Assembly (NCBI RefSeq): GCF_001423905.1
Contig: NZ_LMPQ01000011.1
Span: forward strand, 81,869 to 145,868
Direction of reading: 5' to 3'
DNA: 64,000 nucleotides
Source: Frigoribacterium sp. Leaf186
GTDB taxonomy: Bacteria; Actinomycetota; Actinomycetes; Actinomycetales; Microbacteriaceae
Shown here: in pieces, positions 18,747-26,029 of the stretch
How the letters are laid out: each line of letters starts with the position of its first letter
How positions within the stretch are numbered: position 1 is the stretch's first letter
Translations under genes and position numbers: made by a program
Notes under the pieces: generated by a model
What the model saw: the letters and a program-made list of their open reading frames with translations, nothing else
Databases searched by the model: none
Told to the model about the DNA's origin: nothing

Positions 18747-20373
18747 GCGAGCCGTCCGCGACCGCGTCACCGGCCCTGCCCCGACCGTCGGCGGCAGGCC
18801 GGGCCGGGCGCGACGGGCGTCGCTGCGGTCCCGCATCACGGGCGCGGCCGTGCTCGCCGTCGCCCTGACCCTCGGGGCGTTCACCCTCGTCTTCGCGCTC
18901 GTGCAGCAGGCCGTCCTCGCCGACGCCCCGCGCCAGGCCGCCTCGGCCGACGTGGACCGGGCCGTGTCGGCCCTCGCCATCGGCTCGTCCCCGGCCGTCG
19001 CCGTCGTGGGCGAGGCCGACGGGTCCCTGGTCGTCGTGACCGACGCGTCCGGACGGGTGCTCGCCTCGGGCGGCGACGACGACCTCACGGGCCTCGCCTC
19101 GTCGATCGGGTCGGCCGCCTCGGGCGAGCGCGTGAGCCTCGACGGCGACGAGTTCGTGGTCGAGCGTCAGGACGTCGGCGTCGAGAGCACGTCGACGCCG
19201 ACCCCCGTCGTGCCCGAGACGACCCCGACGCCGACTCCGTCCGAGGCGACCGACGACGACTCCGACGGCGGCTCAGGCTCGGACGACGACTCCGGTGGCG
19301 ACTCGGGCGACGACTCCGGTGGCGACTCCGACGGCGGCTCGGCCTCCGACGACGCGTCGGCGAGCCCACAGGCGTCCACCGCGCCCGTCGAGACGGTCAC
19401 GACCGAGTACGCCGTCGTGGCCGCGCGCTCCCTCGGTGAGGCGAGCGCCGCCTCCTCGGCCAGCCTCGTCACACTCGGCATCGCGATCCCCGTGGCACTG
19501 CTGGTGCTCGGGGTCACCACGTGGCTGGTCGTCGGCCGGGCCCTCCGCCCGGTCGAGTCGATGCGGCGCGAGGTCGACTCCGTCACGGCGCAGAGCCTGT
19601 CGCACCGGTTGCCCGACCCCGGCGGCAGCGACGAGATCGCCCGCCTCGCCCACACCCTGAACGGCATGCTGGACCGGCTGGACTCGTCGGCGACGGCCCA
19701 GCGGCGCTTCGTCGGCGATGCCTCGCACGAACTGAAGACCCCGCTCGCGACGATCCGCCAGCACGCCGAGGTCGCCCTGCGGCACCCCGGCAGCATCGAC
19801 GGCGTCGCGCTGGCCGGCACCGTCCTCGGTGAGGAGGCGCGGCTGACGGCGCTCGTGCAGGGCCTGTTGGTCCTCGCGCGGGCCGACGAGGGGGCCCTCG
19901 GCGTGACCCGACGGCCGGTCGACCTCGACGACCTCGTGCTCGCCGAGACGGCCCGGCTGCGCGATGCCCCACCGGTCGCCGGCCGCGGCCCGCTCGGCGT
20001 GGACGCGACCGCCGTGGGCCCCGCCCGGGTCGACGGCGACGAGGGCCTGCTCGGCCAGGTCGTGCACAACCTCGTGGCCAACGCCGCCCGCCACGCCGAG
20101 TCCCGGGTCGCGGTCGCCCTGGCCGAGCGCGACGGACGCGTCGAGCTGATCGTCGACGACGACGGCGCGGGCGTCGCCGAGGTCGACCGCGAGCGGGTGT
20201 TCGAGCGCTTCGTGCGGCTCGACGAGGCGCGTGCCCGCGACTCGGGCGGCAGCGGGCTCGGGCTCGCCATCGTGCGCGAGATCGTCCGCGTCCACGGAGG
20301 CGCGGTGTCGGTCACGGCCTCGCCCCTCGGTGGTGCCCGCTTCGTGGTGACGCTGCCGCGCGGCGCAGCCTGA
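18739..20373 (+). CDS. Sensor histidine kinase with acidic low-complexity sensor domain
   Basis: A 544-residue kinase starting at GTG 18739 and overlapping the regulator by eight bases. Order: membrane helix (about 33-55), extracytoplasmic domain, second helix (about 245-268), HAMP, phosphorylated His in SHELKTPLATIRQH (about residue 330), N box NLVANAARHAE, G boxes DDDGAGVAE and GGSGLGLAIV. The extracytoplasmic domain is odd: about residues 150-215 are TPTP steps followed by repeated DDDSGGDSG, a flexible acidic stretch. The PepSY-type protein encoded next has the same TPTPV and DDDSS elements. Family TrcS/PhoR-like; stimulus unknown, but a cation or cationic peptide would fit the acidic region (inference). 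Confidence 0.93.
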   Translation: MAERAVRDRVTGPAPTVGGRPGRARRASLRSRITGAAVLAVALTLGAFTLVFALVQQAVLADAPRQAASADVDRAVSALAIGSSPAVAVVGEADGSLVVVTDASGRVLASGGDDDLTGLASSIGSAASGERVSLDGDEFVVERQDVGVESTSTPTPVVPETTPTPTPSEATDDDSDGGSGSDDDSGGDSGDDSGGDSDGGSASDDASASPQASTAPVETVTTEYAVVAARSLGEASAASSASLVTLGIAIPVALLVLGVTTWLVVGRALRPVESMRREVDSVTAQSLSHRLPDPGGSDEIARLAHTLNGMLDRLDSSATAQRRFVGDASHELKTPLATIRQHAEVALRHPGSIDGVALAGTVLGEEARLTALVQGLLVLARADEGALGVTRRPVDLDDLVLAETARLRDAPPVAGRGPLGVDATAVGPARVDGDEGLLGQVVHNLVANAARHAESRVAVALAERDGRVELIVDDDGAGVAEVDRERVFERFVRLDEARARDSGGSGLGLAIVREIVRVHGGAVSVTASPLGGARFVVTLPRGAA

Positions 20374-20439
20374 CGGGGCGCCCCGCCCCGCCCGGCCACG
20401 CCCCGCCCGGCCCGGCCCAGCCCTGCCCCGCCCCGCCGA
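20374..20439 (+). repeat. CCCGCC-rich tract next to a palindrome
   Basis: Some 65 bases of CCCGCCC/GGCCC steps fill the space between the kinase stop and the family B palindrome. Similar tracts sit next to the palindromes at 51680 and 60514. Confidence 0.6.
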
Positions 20440-20499
20440 GCACCGCGTTTCGTGCACGGCACCGGGTCGAGACGCGGTGCGGTGCACGAAAGGCGGTGT
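20440..20499. repeat. 60-nt intergenic palindrome, family B copy 2
   Basis: The arms begin GCACCGCGTTTCGTGCAC and end GTGCACGAAAGGCGGTGT. It is the same length and design as 8111-8170 and could end the kinase transcript. Confidence 0.85.
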
Positions 20500-20548
20500 G
20501 CCGGGTCGGGGGCGCGCGACCGGGCCGACCCGCGCCTCCTGAACGGTT

Positions 20549-20575
20549 CTTCAGGTGGCTTCAGCACGGCTTCAG
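20549..20575 (+). promoter_or_regulatory. Triple CTTCAG direct repeat before the PepSY-type gene
   Basis: CTTCAG stands at 20549, 20559 and 20570, at 10- and 11-bp steps, about 80-100 bp before the ATG. It matches the double repeat at 17995-18011 before the response regulator. Confidence 0.65.
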
Positions 20576-20655
20576 GGCCCGGTCGAGAGGGTGTGGTCAC
20601 CAGCTCGACAGAGCACTCGACCGGCCGCCCCGCGGCCCCACGAACGGAGCGAACC

Positions 20656-21213
20656 ATGCTGAAGAACGCCCTCACCACGAAGAAGTCCCTGCTGATCGCC
20701 GGAGGCATCGCCGGCGTGCTCGTCCTCGGCGGCGGTGGCGTGGCCGTGGCCTCGGGCCTCGACGACGACCGCGTGTCGACGCAGACCCGCGACCGGGCGC
20801 AGGAGGCGGCGCTCGCCGAGACCGGCGGAGGCACCGTCACCGAGGTCGACACCCTGGACGACGGGCTCGTCGGCTACGAGGTCGAGGTCGTGCTGCCCGA
20901 CGGCCGCGAGGCGAAGGTGCTGCTCGACGGGGACTACGGCGTCACGTCGAGCCGCGTCGACGACGACTCGTCGCGGTCGGTGACGACGCCGGCCCACGGG
21001 TCGGACGACGGCTCGTCGTCGGACGACGACTCGTCCGGCCCGTCGGCGACCCCGACGCCCGTGGTCGGCGACGACTCGGCCGGATCGACGCCCACGCCCG
21101 TGGCGGTCGACGACGCGTTCGGCTCGGCGGCGACGCCGACCCCCGTGGCGGACGACCACGGCCGCGACCACGATGACGACGACGACGACCACGGCCGCGA
21201 CGACGACCACTGA
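20656..21213 (+). CDS. PepSY-domain exported protein with Asp/His-rich tail
   Basis: A 185-residue protein beginning MLKNALTTKKSLLIAGG, with one membrane helix (about 10-32), a PepSY-like domain (about 40-105: QEAALAETGGGTVTEVDTLDDGLVGYEVEVVLPDGREAKVLLD) and a long disordered tail with TPTPV steps, DDDSS and a final HGRDHDDDDDDHGRDDDH. PepSY proteins act outside the membrane and often inhibit peptidases or bind metals; the tail should bind divalent cations. CTTCAG repeats upstream match those of the adjacent two-component operon, so it is probably a target of it. Start supported by CGGAGC upstream of ATG 20656. Confidence 0.85.
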   Translation: MLKNALTTKKSLLIAGGIAGVLVLGGGGVAVASGLDDDRVSTQTRDRAQEAALAETGGGTVTEVDTLDDGLVGYEVEVVLPDGREAKVLLDGDYGVTSSRVDDDSSRSVTTPAHGSDDGSSSDDDSSGPSATPTPVVGDDSAGSTPTPVAVDDAFGSAATPTPVADDHGRDHDDDDDDHGRDDDH

Positions 21214-21241
21214 GCCGACCCCCGACCGACCCGGCGTCACG

Positions 21242-21272
21242 ACGGGCCGCCACCCGCGAGGGGGCGGCCCGT
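21242..21272 (+). terminator. Hairpin terminator after the PepSY-type gene
   Basis: ACGGGCCGCC and GGCGGCCCGT form a ten-pair stem with a CACCCGCGAGGG-type loop; outer bases GGCGTC/GGCGTCG can extend it. Confidence 0.6.
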
Positions 21273-21320
21273 CCCGGCGTCGTGGGGGAGAACCCCCCGG
21301 CCGGGTGGAAGACTCGACCC

Positions 21321-22196
21321 ATGCCCACCTTCTCCGCCGCCCGAGGCGACTTCACCTTCGTCGACGCCGGCGGCGTCACGGTCCACTACTACGTCTGGCG
21401 TGCCGCGTCGGCGCGGGGCGTCGTCCAGCTCGCGCACGGCGTCGCCGAGCACGCGCTGCGCTACGAGCGGCTGGCGAACGACCTCGTGCGGGCCGGCTAC
21501 ACGGTCTACGCCGACGACCACCTGGGGCACGGCGAGACCGGCCTCGGCCAGTGGGACGGCGACCACGCGAAGCTCGGGCGGCTCGGGCCGTCGGGCCTCC
21601 GCGGCACGATCGCCGAGGTCGTCCAGCTCGCGGGCATCGCCCGCGCCGAGAACCCGGGCCTGCCGCTCGTCGGGCTGGGGCACTCGTGGGGCTCGCTCAT
21701 GGTGCAGAAGATCGTCGACCGCCGGGCGTCGCTCTTCGACGCCGTCGTGTTGAGCGGCACCGCGTACCGGGTGCCCGGCAGCATGAACGGCGGCGACCTC
21801 AACAAGAGGCACGCCCACGAAGGCGGCACCGGGTACGAGTGGCTCAGCCGCGACCGCGACGTGGTCGCGCGCGCCGAGGCCGACCCCCTGATGACCGTCG
21901 CGACGGTCGTCGACCTGTTCGGCTACCGCGACGCCCTGCGCCTGTTCGGTCGACCGTCGCGGTCGCTCGACGCCGACCCGCCCGTGTTGATCCTGGTCGG
22001 CAGCGACGACACCCTCGGCGGCGAGCAGAGCGCCCGCAAGCTCGCCGACGCCTACGTGAACCGCAGCCGGCTGAGCGAGGTCGAGCTGATCGTCTACGAC
22101 GGTGCCCGACACGAGGTCTTCAACGAGACCAACCGCGACGAGGTGGTGGCCGACCTGGTGCGATGGCTCGACGAGCGCGTCGGGCAGCGGGCATAG
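21321..22196 (+). CDS. Alpha/beta hydrolase, monoacylglycerol lipase-like
   Basis: A 291-residue serine hydrolase. QLAHGVAEHALRY supplies the oxyanion region, GLGHSWGSLM (about residues 117-126) the nucleophile elbow, VGSDDTLGGEQSARKLADAY the acid and GARHEVFNETNRDEV the His. The HGVAEHxxRY start and the HEVFNE end are typical of monoacylglycerol lipase/lysophospholipase, so it probably trims acylglycerols or lysolipids. ATG 21321 was chosen because the upstream extension overlaps the preceding terminator. It is followed at 9 bp by the lipoate ligase gene, though that gene has its own leaderless promoter. Confidence 0.9.
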   Translation: MPTFSAARGDFTFVDAGGVTVHYYVWRAASARGVVQLAHGVAEHALRYERLANDLVRAGYTVYADDHLGHGETGLGQWDGDHAKLGRLGPSGLRGTIAEVVQLAGIARAENPGLPLVGLGHSWGSLMVQKIVDRRASLFDAVVLSGTAYRVPGSMNGGDLNKRHAHEGGTGYEWLSRDRDVVARAEADPLMTVATVVDLFGYRDALRLFGRPSRSLDADPPVLILVGSDDTLGGEQSARKLADAYVNRSRLSEVELIVYDGARHEVFNETNRDEVVADLVRWLDERVGQRA

Positions 22197-22199
22197 GCT
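22194..22199 (+). promoter_or_regulatory. -10 box of a leaderless promoter overlapping a stop codon
   Basis: TAGGCT begins with the TAG stop of the hydrolase gene and lies six bases before the ATG at 22206. Confidence 0.6.
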
Positions 22200-22205
22200 G
22201 CCCCC

Positions 22206-23255
22206 ATGCACGGTGAGTACAAGGTCCCAGGCGGAAAGCTCGTGGTCGTCGACCTCGACGTGAGAGAGGGCCGCATCGCCGGGTTCCGGCTCGCGGGCGA
22301 CTTCTTCCTCGAGCCCGACACGGCGCTCGACGCCATCGACCGGGCGGTCAACGGCCTGCCGGTCGAGTCCGACGCCGCCACCATCACCGCGGCGATCAGG
22401 CAGGGCCTGCCGAGCGACGCCGTCCTGCTCGGCTTCACGCCCGAGGCCATCGCCGTGGCCGTCCGCCGCAGCCTCTCGAAGGCCACCGACTGGCGCGACT
22501 ACGACTGGCAGATCGTGCACGACGCCCCCGTCTCGCCCAACCTCCACCTCGCCCTCGACCAGGTGCTCACCGAAGAGGTCGGCGCCGGTCGGCGTGGACC
22601 GACGTTGCGCTTCTGGGAGTGGGACCAGCCCGCCGTCGTGATCGGCAGCTTCCAGTCGCTGAAGAACGAGGTCGACCTCGACGCCGCTTCGGCGCACGGC
22701 TTCGAGGTCGTCCGGCGCATCAGCGGTGGCGGCGCCATGTTCATGGATGCCCAGTCGATCGTCACCTACTCGCTCTACGCCCCGGGCGAGCTCGTCCAGG
22801 GCATGAGCTTCGCCGACTCGTACGCCTACCTCGACGAGTGGGTCATCACCGCCCTCAAGTCGCTCGGCATCGACGCGTTCTACCAGCCGCTCAACGACAT
22901 CACGAGCGCCAAGGGCAAGATCGGCGGGGCCGCGCAGAAGCGGCTCGGCAACGGCGCCCTGTTGCACCACGCCACGATGTCGTACGACATGGACGGCGAC
23001 AAGATGGTGCAGGTGCTGCGCATCGGGCGCGAGAAGATGAGCGACAAGGGCACGACCAGCGCGGCCAAGCGCGTCGACCCGCTGCGCAGCCAGACGGGCT
23101 TGCCCCGCGCCGAGATCATCGAGCGCCTGAAGCAGACCTTTACCGGGCTCTACGGGGCGACCGAGGGCCACGTCACCGAGGCCGAGCTCGAGAAGGCCGA
23201 GCAGCTCGTCACCTCGAAGTTCGCCACGCCCGAGTGGCTGGCGCGCGTGCCCTGA
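22206..23255 (+). CDS. Lipoate-protein ligase A-like protein with accessory domain first
   Basis: A 349-residue member of the LplA/biotin-ligase superfamily. The catalytic core starts near residue 100: the RRISGGGAMFMD loop (about 174-185) and the lysine in SAKGKIGGAAQKR (about 236-248) are intact, so it should bind lipoyl- or octanoyl-AMP and transfer it to E2 or GcvH. The first 95 residues (MHGEYKVPGGKLVVVDLDVR...) resemble the accessory domain that is C-terminal in E. coli LplA and a separate LplB in some archaea. It is therefore a swapped fusion of the two modules. It is probably transcribed alone from a leaderless promoter. Confidence 0.88.
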   Translation: MHGEYKVPGGKLVVVDLDVREGRIAGFRLAGDFFLEPDTALDAIDRAVNGLPVESDAATITAAIRQGLPSDAVLLGFTPEAIAVAVRRSLSKATDWRDYDWQIVHDAPVSPNLHLALDQVLTEEVGAGRRGPTLRFWEWDQPAVVIGSFQSLKNEVDLDAASAHGFEVVRRISGGGAMFMDAQSIVTYSLYAPGELVQGMSFADSYAYLDEWVITALKSLGIDAFYQPLNDITSAKGKIGGAAQKRLGNGALLHHATMSYDMDGDKMVQVLRIGREKMSDKGTTSAAKRVDPLRSQTGLPRAEIIERLKQTFTGLYGATEGHVTEAELEKAEQLVTSKFATPEWLARVP

Positions 23256-23328
23256 GGGCGAGACGCTCGCCGACGAGGCGACCCGCGCCTCCTCGGCGGC
23301 CAGGCCGTGGTGGGCGGCCGGGCCGCGC

Positions 23329-23613
23329 TCAGCGGTCGAGCAGCTCGCGGTAGTCGACGTGGTCCTCGACGAAGTCGACCACGAACGGGCAGAGCGGCAC
23401 GACCCTCAGGTCGGTGTTCGCGCGGACGTCGTCGAGGGCGCCTTGCACGAGCTGCGCGCCGAGGCCGGCCGACCGGCGGCTGGGCTCGATCTCGGTGTGG
23501 GTGAAGCGAATCTCGTGGCCGACGACGTCGTAGGCCGCGAAGCCGACGGTCTCGCCGTCCTCGACGAGGGCGTACTGGTTCTGGGTGGGACGGTTCTCTA
23601 CCTCGGTGGTCAT
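23329..23613 (-). CDS. YjdJ-type GNAT acetyltransferase
   Basis: A 94-residue minimal GNAT protein: YALVEDGETVGFAAYDVVG, the beta strand IRFTHTEIEPSRRSAGLGAQLVQGALDDVR with an acetyl-CoA loop (RRSAGLG), and the C-terminal VVPLCPFVVDFVEDHVDY that contains the Cys-Pro-Phe typical of COG2388. Members of this group have no established substrate. TAGCGT six bases before the ATG indicates a leaderless transcript, divergent from the DNA methyltransferase gene. Confidence 0.9.
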   Translation of the reverse strand: MTTEVENRPTQNQYALVEDGETVGFAAYDVVGHEIRFTHTEIEPSRRSAGLGAQLVQGALDDVRANTDLRVVPLCPFVVDFVEDHVDYRELLDR

Positions 23614-23619
23614 CCCGAC

Positions 23620-23625
23620 ACGCTA
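23620..23625 (-). promoter_or_regulatory. -10 box of a leaderless promoter (GNAT protein)
   Basis: TAGCGT on the minus strand, then GTCGGG, then the ATG at 23613. Confidence 0.6.
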
Positions 23626-23672
23626 CGCGCCCCCGGTCGCGAATCGGGCACGTGTCGGTGCCCGGCAGGCAG

Positions 23673-23678
23673 CAGAAT
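23673..23678 (+). promoter_or_regulatory. Possible -10 box (DNA methyltransferase)
   Basis: CAGAAT lies six bases before the ATG at 23685, the same geometry as the stronger TAGGCT examples. Confidence 0.4.
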
Positions 23679-23684
23679 GGACGG

Positions 23685-24545
23685 ATGCCCCTCGACTGGA
23701 CCAGCGCCTCCCCGAGCCTCGTGGTCCACGGCGACAACCTCGACGTGACGGCCCGGCTGCCCGACGGCGGGTTCACGATCGTCTACCTCGACCCTCCGTT
23801 CAACACCGGGCGGCAGCAACGGCGCCGGTCTACGACGTCGGTGCGCAGCGCCGAGGACTCCGTCACCTCGGTGACGGGCTTCAAGGGCGTGCAGTACGAG
23901 CGCATCCGCGGCGACCTGATGGGCTACGACGACCGGTTCGAGGACTACTGGTCGTTCCTCGAGCCGCGCCTGGCCGAGGCGTGGCGGCTGCTCGCGGCCG
24001 ACGGCACGCTCTACCTGCACCTCGACTACCGCGAGGCCCACTACGCGAAGGTGCTGCTCGATGCCCTGTTCGGGCGCGACTGCTTCTTGAACGAGATCAT
24101 CTGGGCCTACGACTACGGCGCGAAGAGTCGCAACCGCTGGCCGACCAAGCACGACACGATCCTGGTCTACGTCAAAGACCCGAAGAGGTACCACTTCGAC
24201 TCCACGAGCGTCGACCGCGAGCCCTACATGGCGCCGGGCCTCGTGACGCCCGAGAAGGTCGCCCGGGGCAAGCTGCCGACCGACGTGTGGTGGCACACGA
24301 TCGTCTCGCCGACGGGCCGCGAGAAGACCGGTTACCCGACCCAGAAGCCCGAGGGGGTGCTGCGACGCATCGTGCAGGCGTCCAGTCGCGAGGGCGACTG
24401 GGTGCTCGACTTCTTCGCCGGCAGCGGCACGACCGGAGCCGTGGCCGAGGCGCTGGGGCGGCGCTACCTGCTCGTCGACAGCAACGACGAGGCAGTGGAC
24501 GTCATGCGCAGGCGGTTGCCGTCGGCGCGGGTCGAGTCGATCTGA
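23685..24545 (+). CDS. Solitary beta-type DNA (N6-adenine or N4-cytosine) methyltransferase
   Basis: A 286-residue methyltransferase with motif IV first (IVYLDPPFNTG, about residues 29-39) and the AdoMet-binding motif DFFAGSGTTGAVAEALGRRYLLVD near residue 245, which is the beta-class order. DPPF at motif IV fits adenine-N6 or cytosine-N4 modification. HDTILVYVKDPKRYHF and KTGYPTQKPEGVLRRIV are conserved family elements. No endonuclease or specificity subunit lies nearby, so it is an orphan, perhaps with a regulatory or replication role. Its 3' end overlaps a possible small antisense gene (24502-24666). Recognition site unknown. Confidence 0.92.
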   Translation: MPLDWTSASPSLVVHGDNLDVTARLPDGGFTIVYLDPPFNTGRQQRRRSTTSVRSAEDSVTSVTGFKGVQYERIRGDLMGYDDRFEDYWSFLEPRLAEAWRLLAADGTLYLHLDYREAHYAKVLLDALFGRDCFLNEIIWAYDYGAKSRNRWPTKHDTILVYVKDPKRYHFDSTSVDREPYMAPGLVTPEKVARGKLPTDVWWHTIVSPTGREKTGYPTQKPEGVLRRIVQASSREGDWVLDFFAGSGTTGAVAEALGRRYLLVDSNDEAVDVMRRRLPSARVESI

Positions 24546-24666
24546 CGGCGTGCAGGCCGGCGGCCGAAACGACGGTCGTGACCGAGCCACGGACGAACGA
24601 CACGAGCTGCTCGTGCGTGAGGCCCTGCATCTGCTGGGCCGAGAGGCCCGCCGCGGCGCTGCTCAT
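24502..24666 (-). CDS. Putative 54-residue protein overlapping the methyltransferase end
   Basis: The frame encodes MSSAAAGLSAQQMQGLTHEQ followed by LVSFVRGSV and a short hydrophobic stretch, then a Thr/Ala-rich end. Its ATG overlaps the stop of the upstream small frame by ATGA, which argues for a real two-gene unit, but the 3' end lies antisense to the methyltransferase gene for 44 bp. Not recognised; no domain. Conservation would decide. Confidence 0.4.
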   Translation of the reverse strand: MSSAAAGLSAQQMQGLTHEQLVSFVRGSVTTVVSAAGLHAVRSTRPAPTATACA

Positions 24667-24833
24667 CGGACCACCCCGAGGGCGAGCAGCAGGGCGGCGA
24701 CCAGGCTGACGCTGGCCCCGGTCGCGGCCGTCGCGATGACGGCGAGCGTCCGCTGGCGGGCGGTGTCGCGCACCTCCGAGAAGGTGCTGCGCGTGGACGG
24801 GCGGTCGCTGCGAGCGACGTCGATCGTGGTCAT
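24663..24833 (-). CDS. Putative 56-residue single-helix membrane protein
   Basis: The frame begins MTTIDVARSDRPSTRSTF, continues with SEVRDTARQRTLA and ends in a membrane helix (about residues 30-55, Ala/Val/Leu only). GGAGA lies about ten bases before the ATG, and the stop overlaps the start of the next small frame. Size and one-helix layout suit a small membrane regulator or toxin-like peptide, but nothing else identifies it. Confidence 0.45.
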   Translation of the reverse strand: MTTIDVARSDRPSTRSTFSEVRDTARQRTLAVIATAATGASVSLVAALLLALGVVR

Positions 24834-25021
24834 GTCCGGCTCGTCTCCGGCACCCCTGCGGTGCCTGGCTGAACGGTGGTGGTGCTTCTGACGGTCACGA
24901 CGCCGCCGTGAACCGGCGTCGTGCGGTCAGCCTGTCACGCGACGTCTAGCCGATCTAGTGAGTTCACCAGCTGTTCGCACAGCGGCTAGCGGCAGCCCGC
25001 GAGGCCCCCGGGAGGCGCGGG

Positions 25022-25588
25022 TCAGGAGGTCGCGTCGCCCGCCGCGGTGATCGTGGCCGGCTCGCCCTCGCCGTCGACGTGGTGGTCGTCGATCTCGATC
25101 GCGGCCGTCATGCGCTGCAGGAAGCCCACGACGACGGCGGCCTGGTCGGGGTCGAGCGACTCGGCGGTCGAGATCATGCGGGCGTGCATCGCGGCCATCG
25201 TGTCGCGCACCTCGGAGTTCGACTCACCGGTGGCGGTCAGCAGCACGCCTCGCTTGTCGGTCGGGTGCGGATGGCGCAGCACGTGCCCGCTCGCCTCGAG
25301 CCGGTTGATCAGCACCGAGGTCGAGGCGGAGGTGATCTTCAGCTGCGTCGCCAGTTCTTTCGCACTGACGCTCTCACCCCGACGTTGGGCCCTCAACAAG
25401 AACCGCAACGCGGCGAGGTCGGTGTCGTTCATCTTCATCGACTTGCGGGTGCGGGCCCGCATGGCGACCTCGGCGGCACGGTAGGCACGCAGGGTGTTCA
25501 GCACGGTGACGCCGCGTTCTTCGGAGCTGCTGCTGTACCAGTAACCGGACGCATCGAAGGGCGCGGCGGTGGCGTGCTGATCGGGCAT
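25022..25588 (-). CDS. MarR-family transcriptional regulator
   Basis: A 188-residue regulator. The winged helix spans residues about 70-125: SVSAKELATQLKITSASTSV, LINRLEASGHVLRH and the wing HPTDKRGVLLTATGE. TACACT lies six bases before ATG 25588, so I take this start rather than the ATG 18 bp upstream. The palindrome GCTAG-N5-CTAGC at 25611-25625 overlaps the promoter and is the probable autoregulatory site; an almost identical copy stands at 56888. The 14-helix MFS gene lies upstream on the same strand, 420 bp away, and could also be a target. Confidence 0.9.
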   Translation of the reverse strand: MPDQHATAAPFDASGYWYSSSSEERGVTVLNTLRAYRAAEVAMRARTRKSMKMNDTDLAALRFLLRAQRRGESVSAKELATQLKITSASTSVLINRLEASGHVLRHPHPTDKRGVLLTATGESNSEVRDTMAAMHARMISTAESLDPDQAAVVVGFLQRMTAAIEIDDHHVDGEGEPATITAAGDATS

Positions 25589-25594
25589 GGGCCG

Positions 25595-25600
25595 AGTGTA
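25595..25600 (-). promoter_or_regulatory. -10 box of a leaderless promoter (MarR regulator)
   Basis: TACACT on the minus strand is followed by CGGCCC and the ATG at 25588. Confidence 0.6.
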
Positions 25601-25610
25601 GCCCATGTCG

Positions 25611-25625
25611 CTAGGTCGTCTAGCT
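25611..25625. promoter_or_regulatory. GCTAG-N5-CTAGC operator, copy 1
   Basis: GCTAGGTCGTCTAGC is a perfect inverted repeat with a five-base spacer, within the MarR promoter. The flanks (GTC before; GAATC, TGATC, ATTTCTCG after) recur around copy 2 at 56888-56902. Confidence 0.65.
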
Positions 25626-25790
25626 AGAATCCAGGGGCTGATCGGGCATTTCTCGATCTGTCAACCCCTGTCCGCAGGCGGGGCCGAGTTCTAGGCTCAG
25701 AGCGTCCGCCTCGCGTGGGCAGAGGCGTCCCGCCGTGTCGAACGGAGCTTCACGCAGGGATCGATTCGGTGGGGCGTCCCGTGACGAGAA

Positions 25791-25821
25791 AAGGCCGCAC
25801 GCCCGGTGGGCATGCGGCCTT
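25791..25821 (-). terminator. 14-bp hairpin with T-run on the minus strand
   Basis: AAGGCCGCACGCCC and GGGCATGCGGCCTT pair around GGT with one mismatch; on the minus strand it is followed by TTTTCTC. It may end the MFS transcript or a small RNA. Confidence 0.7.
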
Positions 25822-26029
25822 CGGTCGTCTCGCCTCCCGCGTGAGCTTCACGGGCAGGGAACGCCGGACGCGAGACGATCCGTTCGGTGCCGAAGCACCG
25901 CCGGGAGAACGCTACCCGACACCTGCCGCCTCGCGACACCAGCTCGCGCGCATCCGTCGTCGGCCGGCGACCGGCGGCGACCTGCGGTGACCGCCGGCGA
26001 CCGGCGCGCGGACCCCGTCGGTGCCCGGC

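Larger units (their letters stand above)
25607..26029. other. 423-bp gap with operator, repeated 18-mer and hairpins
   Basis: No credible protein frame. From left to right it holds the GCTAGGTCGTCTAGC operator (25611-25625), a TAGGCT box (25694-25699), a shortened copy of the GAGCTTCACGGGCAGGGA word (25745-25760), a strong hairpin (25791-25821), a full copy of the word (25843-25860) and a small GGTGCTTCGGCACC hairpin near 25885. A small RNA on either strand is possible. Confidence 0.5.

Noticed and set aside
21237-23171. 644-codon minus-strand frame
   Set aside because: Covers the hydrolase and lipoate ligase genes in antisense and lacks any family feature.
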